Positions 61,846 to 64,000 of a DNA stretch of 64,000 bases are shown in pieces. Every line of letters starts with the position of its first letter. Positions within the stretch are counted from its first letter, which is position 1. Source of the stretch: Melioribacteraceae bacterium (GTDB lineage: Bacteria; Bacteroidota; Ignavibacteria; Ignavibacteriales; Melioribacteraceae); assembly GCA_016927595.1 (NCBI GenBank), contig JAFGMI010000018.1, positions 1 through 64,000 on the forward strand, read 5' to 3'. The translations under genes were made by a program, and so were the position numbers. The notes beneath the pieces are model-generated. The model saw only the letters and a program-made list of their open reading frames with translations, was not told where the DNA came from and searched no databases.

Positions 61846-62514
61846 TTACTTTTTTTTATAAAGCTGCCACCAGGGTATGTTTACCGAATCATGGTGCTCA
61901 TAGTGATAACCGAAAAAATAGCATGACAGCATAGCCCACAAATGGTTCTTTTTCTGTGTGCGCGCTTTATGAGGTTCCATTGAATCTTCATGCGGCTTCC
62001 TGTGAGGCAGATATGTTCCGAAATAAAATAACTGAAGTGAGCTTAAAAATGCGGGTATTACCCAGAAGAGCCATATGTTAATTTCATCAAACCATATTTT
62101 CAGTAAATTGAAAACTACAGCCATTATTACAATCTGTAAAAATGTCGCGTACCGGTACATGAATGTTGCATACCATATAAAAAAGTTATTTGACCTGACC
62201 GTAAAATCGGGATCTTTATCGGTTCCGGGAAACTTATGATGAAGAAAATGATTTTTAACGAGTCTCTTATACGACAATCCTGCATAAAGATATGATGCAG
62301 TCTGACCTATTAATTTATTTATTCTGTAATTACTGCTTACTATCCTGTGCATCGCATCATGCCCTGTTATAAACAAGCCTGTATACAAATATGCCTGCAG
62401 CAATATATGAAAATACAGCATAGGATTATCCGGACTTATAAAAGGATAATTGAGTGAATAAACCAGGTGCAGAAACCACAATGCGATAATAGTTAATGCT
62501 ATTAAGATGCCCAT
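61846..62514 (-). CDS. crtW: Beta-carotene ketolase-like (CrtW-type) membrane oxygenase
   Basis: The 222-residue integral membrane protein of the fatty-acid-hydroxylase/desaturase superfamily has di-iron His motifs: HDAMH, HHKFPGTDKDPDF with FLHHK before it, and FGYHYEHHDSVNIPWWQLY. The FYFGTYLPHRKPHED segment and final PWW are typical for CrtW. It would add keto groups to a carotenoid ring. The gene follows cruF with one base between and is the last of a three-gene carotenoid run on the minus strand. Confidence 0.87.
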   Translation of the reverse strand: MGILIALTIIALWFLHLVYSLNYPFISPDNPMLYFHILLQAYLYTGLFITGHDAMHRIVSSNYRINKLIGQTASYLYAGLSYKRLVKNHFLHHKFPGTDKDPDFTVRSNNFFIWYATFMYRYATFLQIVIMAVVFNLLKIWFDEINIWLFWVIPAFLSSLQLFYFGTYLPHRKPHEDSMEPHKARTQKKNHLWAMLSCYFFGYHYEHHDSVNIPWWQLYKKK

Positions 62515-62515
62515 A

Positions 62516-63157
62516 TTATAACGCTACATTTAATATTAAAAAAAACGCCGCCTGAACAATAAAATAGTGTTCAATTAAACTCGGTCTTATTTCGATTTTA
62601 TTATAAACAAAGTATGCAGAAAATGCCAGGGCTATAAGAAACCATGCGAAATAATTTTTAAGAGGGATAGTATTGTTCTCCCATTGCCAGTAATCCAGTT
62701 TAATTGCAACCGGTTCCATTATAAAGTCAAATAAAACTGCCAGCAATGCGGTGGTTAAAATTATTAATAATCCGTTGTTAAAATACCTTTTTGAAATTTT
62801 AATTGAGCCTAAAATTACCAGCACCCAGTTCATCCCGATTATAACAGGCGTCTCAAATATCTTAGGTTTGAGAACCTCACCGTAATGGTATTCTCCAAAA
62901 ATCAATCCTGTTTTAACACCGGCTATTTCGAGCAAAAGTGTAAATAAATAAGTTGCGATAATCCATTGAATCAGTTTTTTGTTTTTAGGTGCTATATTAA
63001 TTATAACCAGTCCGCCTGTTAACAGAAGAGTAAACGAGGTGAGCGAAAGCATAATTTCCCTGAAAGGCGCCAATATATGCCCGATTATTCCAACCGCGTA
63101 AATCACATAAAGTACCGCTGTGTAAAAATTTTCTTTTATATTTTTCTTCCCTTCCAT
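62516..63157 (-). CDS. cruF: Carotenoid biosynthesis protein (CruF-type 1',2'-hydratase)
   Basis: The 213-residue protein has about seven membrane helices and the PF04240-type signature: EIAGVKTGLIFGEYHYGEVL, then FDFIMEPVAIKLDYWQWENN. CruF proteins add water to the 1',2' double bond of gamma-carotene-type pigments, making a hydroxyl that CruG-type enzymes glycosylate. The gene start overlaps the upstream glycosyltransferase by 22 bases, in accord with a shared pathway. Confidence 0.87.
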   Translation of the reverse strand: MEGKKNIKENFYTAVLYVIYAVGIIGHILAPFREIMLSLTSFTLLLTGGLVIINIAPKNKKLIQWIIATYLFTLLLEIAGVKTGLIFGEYHYGEVLKPKIFETPVIIGMNWVLVILGSIKISKRYFNNGLLIILTTALLAVLFDFIMEPVAIKLDYWQWENNTIPLKNYFAWFLIALAFSAYFVYNKIEIRPSLIEHYFIVQAAFFLILNVAL

Positions 63158-64000
63158 TTCAGATTCCTTCCGTAGAGAGAATTTATTCCGATGGAAAACA
63201 TTATCAACATCTGTAACAGATGAAGCACAGGATTGAGCAGTAAGTTCTGCCTGCTGATTAGAGATACGATTAACCGCTCTAATAATATCATTACAACGGG
63301 TATTATAAAAACAGGATTAAAAAACATCAGAACAAATGGTGCTGTAAAAAGAAACAGCAAAACAAGAATAATGATAAAGAATACACTTCCCGGTAAATTA
63401 GTTCCGTAATAAAAATTTTTTGAGAAACCGTTATAAGCATCATTAAAGCTGTTGTACATTCTGCATTTAATTTTATCACCGCCAAGTCCAGTCAATAATT
63501 TCCGCCCGCTTCTTTTCACTTCCCTGGCAATTTCCATATCCTCAACAACTTTTTTACTATACGCTTTGTGCGTACCGATATTAAAGTACGTTTCCCTGTC
63601 AATCAAAATAAACTGTCCATTAGCTGCGGATAATTTTTCGTCATCCGATGTATAGACTTTCTTCAACGGCAAGAAAGTTAGCAACAGCCAGTTCATTAAG
63701 GGAACAACCAGCCATTCGCCCGGACTATCGATTTCCTGCGTCGGGAATACAGAAAGCATCGAAGCATTTTTTTCCGTTTTAAGATCAAGCGAATACCTTA
63801 CTGCATCCGGGTGCAAAATGACATCTGCATCAATAAACAATAAGTAATCTCCTTTCGCTTCCCGTGCCAGCTGATAACATGCCCAGTTTTTGCCTATCCA
63901 GTCGTCCGGCAGTTTTTCACCATTAATTATTTTAAACCTTTTAATCTTGTCGGTGTACTTTTTCGCTATCTCATATGTTCTGTCTGTTGAATTATCGTTA
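63136..64000 (-). CDS. Family 2 glycosyltransferase, CruG-like (5' end cut by window edge)
   Basis: The frame runs off the window end, so the N-terminus is missing. In the visible 288 residues, DNSTDRTYEIAKKY and DDWIGKNWACYQLA precede the FIDADVIL metal-binding DxD. The segments KKVVEDMEIAREVKRSGRK and three C-terminal membrane helices follow. This is a membrane-bound GT2 enzyme of the type that glycosylates hydroxylated carotenoids. An internal ATG at 63840 is not the start. Neighbouring cruF and crtW genes support the assignment. Confidence 0.85.
   Translation of the reverse strand, partial: NDNSTDRTYEIAKKYTDKIKRFKIINGEKLPDDWIGKNWACYQLAREAKGDYLLFIDADVILHPDAVRYSLDLKTEKNASMLSVFPTQEIDSPGEWLVVPLMNWLLLTFLPLKKVYTSDDEKLSAANGQFILIDRETYFNIGTHKAYSKKVVEDMEIAREVKRSGRKLLTGLGGDKIKCRMYNSFNDAYNGFSKNFYYGTNLPGSVFFIIILVLLFLFTAPFVLMFFNPVFIIPVVMILLERLIVSLISRQNLLLNPVLHLLQMLIMFSIGINSLYGRNLKWKGRKI

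Noticed and set aside
1-64000. CRISPR arrays, insertion sequences, prophage or rRNA
   Set aside because: No regularly spaced repeat-spacer pattern, transposase, integrase, phage structural gene or rRNA segment was seen. The only regular array is the three-copy operator set at 57466-57601, which is too short and too palindromic to be CRISPR.

Overview
The window looks like a chromosomal segment of an AT-rich (roughly 38-40 percent GC by eye), facultatively anaerobic bacterium of the Bacteroidota/Chlorobi/Ignavibacteria side of the tree. The hints are secreted proteins whose signal peptides end in Ala-Gln, a TonB receptor with an N-terminal carboxypeptidase-like domain, DUF3943 and DUF5320 proteins, a ferredoxin-dependent 2-oxoacid oxidoreductase, a CrtW/CruF/CruG-type carotenoid set and a Thermus-like nar operon. 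An Ignavibacteriales member is my best guess; no rRNA is present to fix it.

Layout. 1-190: tRNA-Thr(UGU) with terminator. 299-13112 (minus strand): nitrate-respiration block reading narC-like diheme cytochrome, narG, narH, narJ, narI, two NarK-type transporters, then nitrosative-stress functions (RIC/ScdA, hemerythrin, an Rrf2 regulator). A FNR/CRP-type box (13217-13230) lies upstream. 13515-21098 (minus): envelope-transport operon with two TetR regulators, an MMPL/RND permease, a YtfJ-like protein, a LolA-like protein, an outer-membrane barrel and a DUF3943 protein; three related palindromes sit at its regulator and permease starts. 21489-23235 (minus): DUF1858/DUF2249 and DUF438-hemerythrin-PAS proteins. 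24085-29215 (plus): cupin, radical SAM, CBM48, a KaiC-like ATPase with an altered Walker A, DUF5320, three NifX/NifB-like proteins and Dps. 29275-35575 (plus): pyruvoyl arginine decarboxylase, radical SAM, CooC-like ATPase, a 2-oxoacid:ferredoxin oxidoreductase with fused beta and gamma subunits, YggS. 35766-47319 (plus): housekeeping and metabolic genes (aminotransferase, Psd, Def, MBL hydrolase, patatin, methyltransferase), a TonB receptor with a His-rich partner, DUF59, VOC, an OYE/FadH-like reductase and a putative metal exporter.

47374-51534 (plus): a histidine kinase and sigma-54 activator pair followed by an SPW-repeat membrane protein, with two GAAATnACATTTC palindromes between them that look like activator sites. 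51965-56025 (plus): a second envelope-transport module (LolD-like ATPase, FtsX-like permease, LolA-like protein, outer-membrane barrel) that mirrors the MMPL module. 56309-57601: a decayed defence spot holding the N-terminal piece of a restriction-modification protein abutting the remains of a hipB-hipS-hipT toxin-antitoxin locus. There hipB is intact, hipS carries an in-frame TAA, and hipT is reduced to about ten codons. Upstream of hipB are three 16-bp palindromes exactly 60 bp apart. 57881-61096: a multi-PAS histidine kinase. 61296-61838: a beta-carbonic-anhydrase-like protein. 61846-64000 (minus): carotenoid ketolase, CruF-type hydratase and a glycosyltransferase cut by the window edge.

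How it fits together. The first 23 kb combine nitrate respiration with repair of NO/nitrite damage. The middle contains anaerobic metabolism (2-oxoacid:ferredoxin chemistry, radical SAM enzymes, NifX-like cofactor proteins). The most interesting material is (i) the pair of parallel LolA-like/barrel export modules energised by different pumps, (ii) the NarK1 transporter with an extra domain in a predicted periplasmic loop, (iii) the KaiC-like/DUF5320/NifX cluster, and (iv) the hipBST remnant with its regularly spaced operators.
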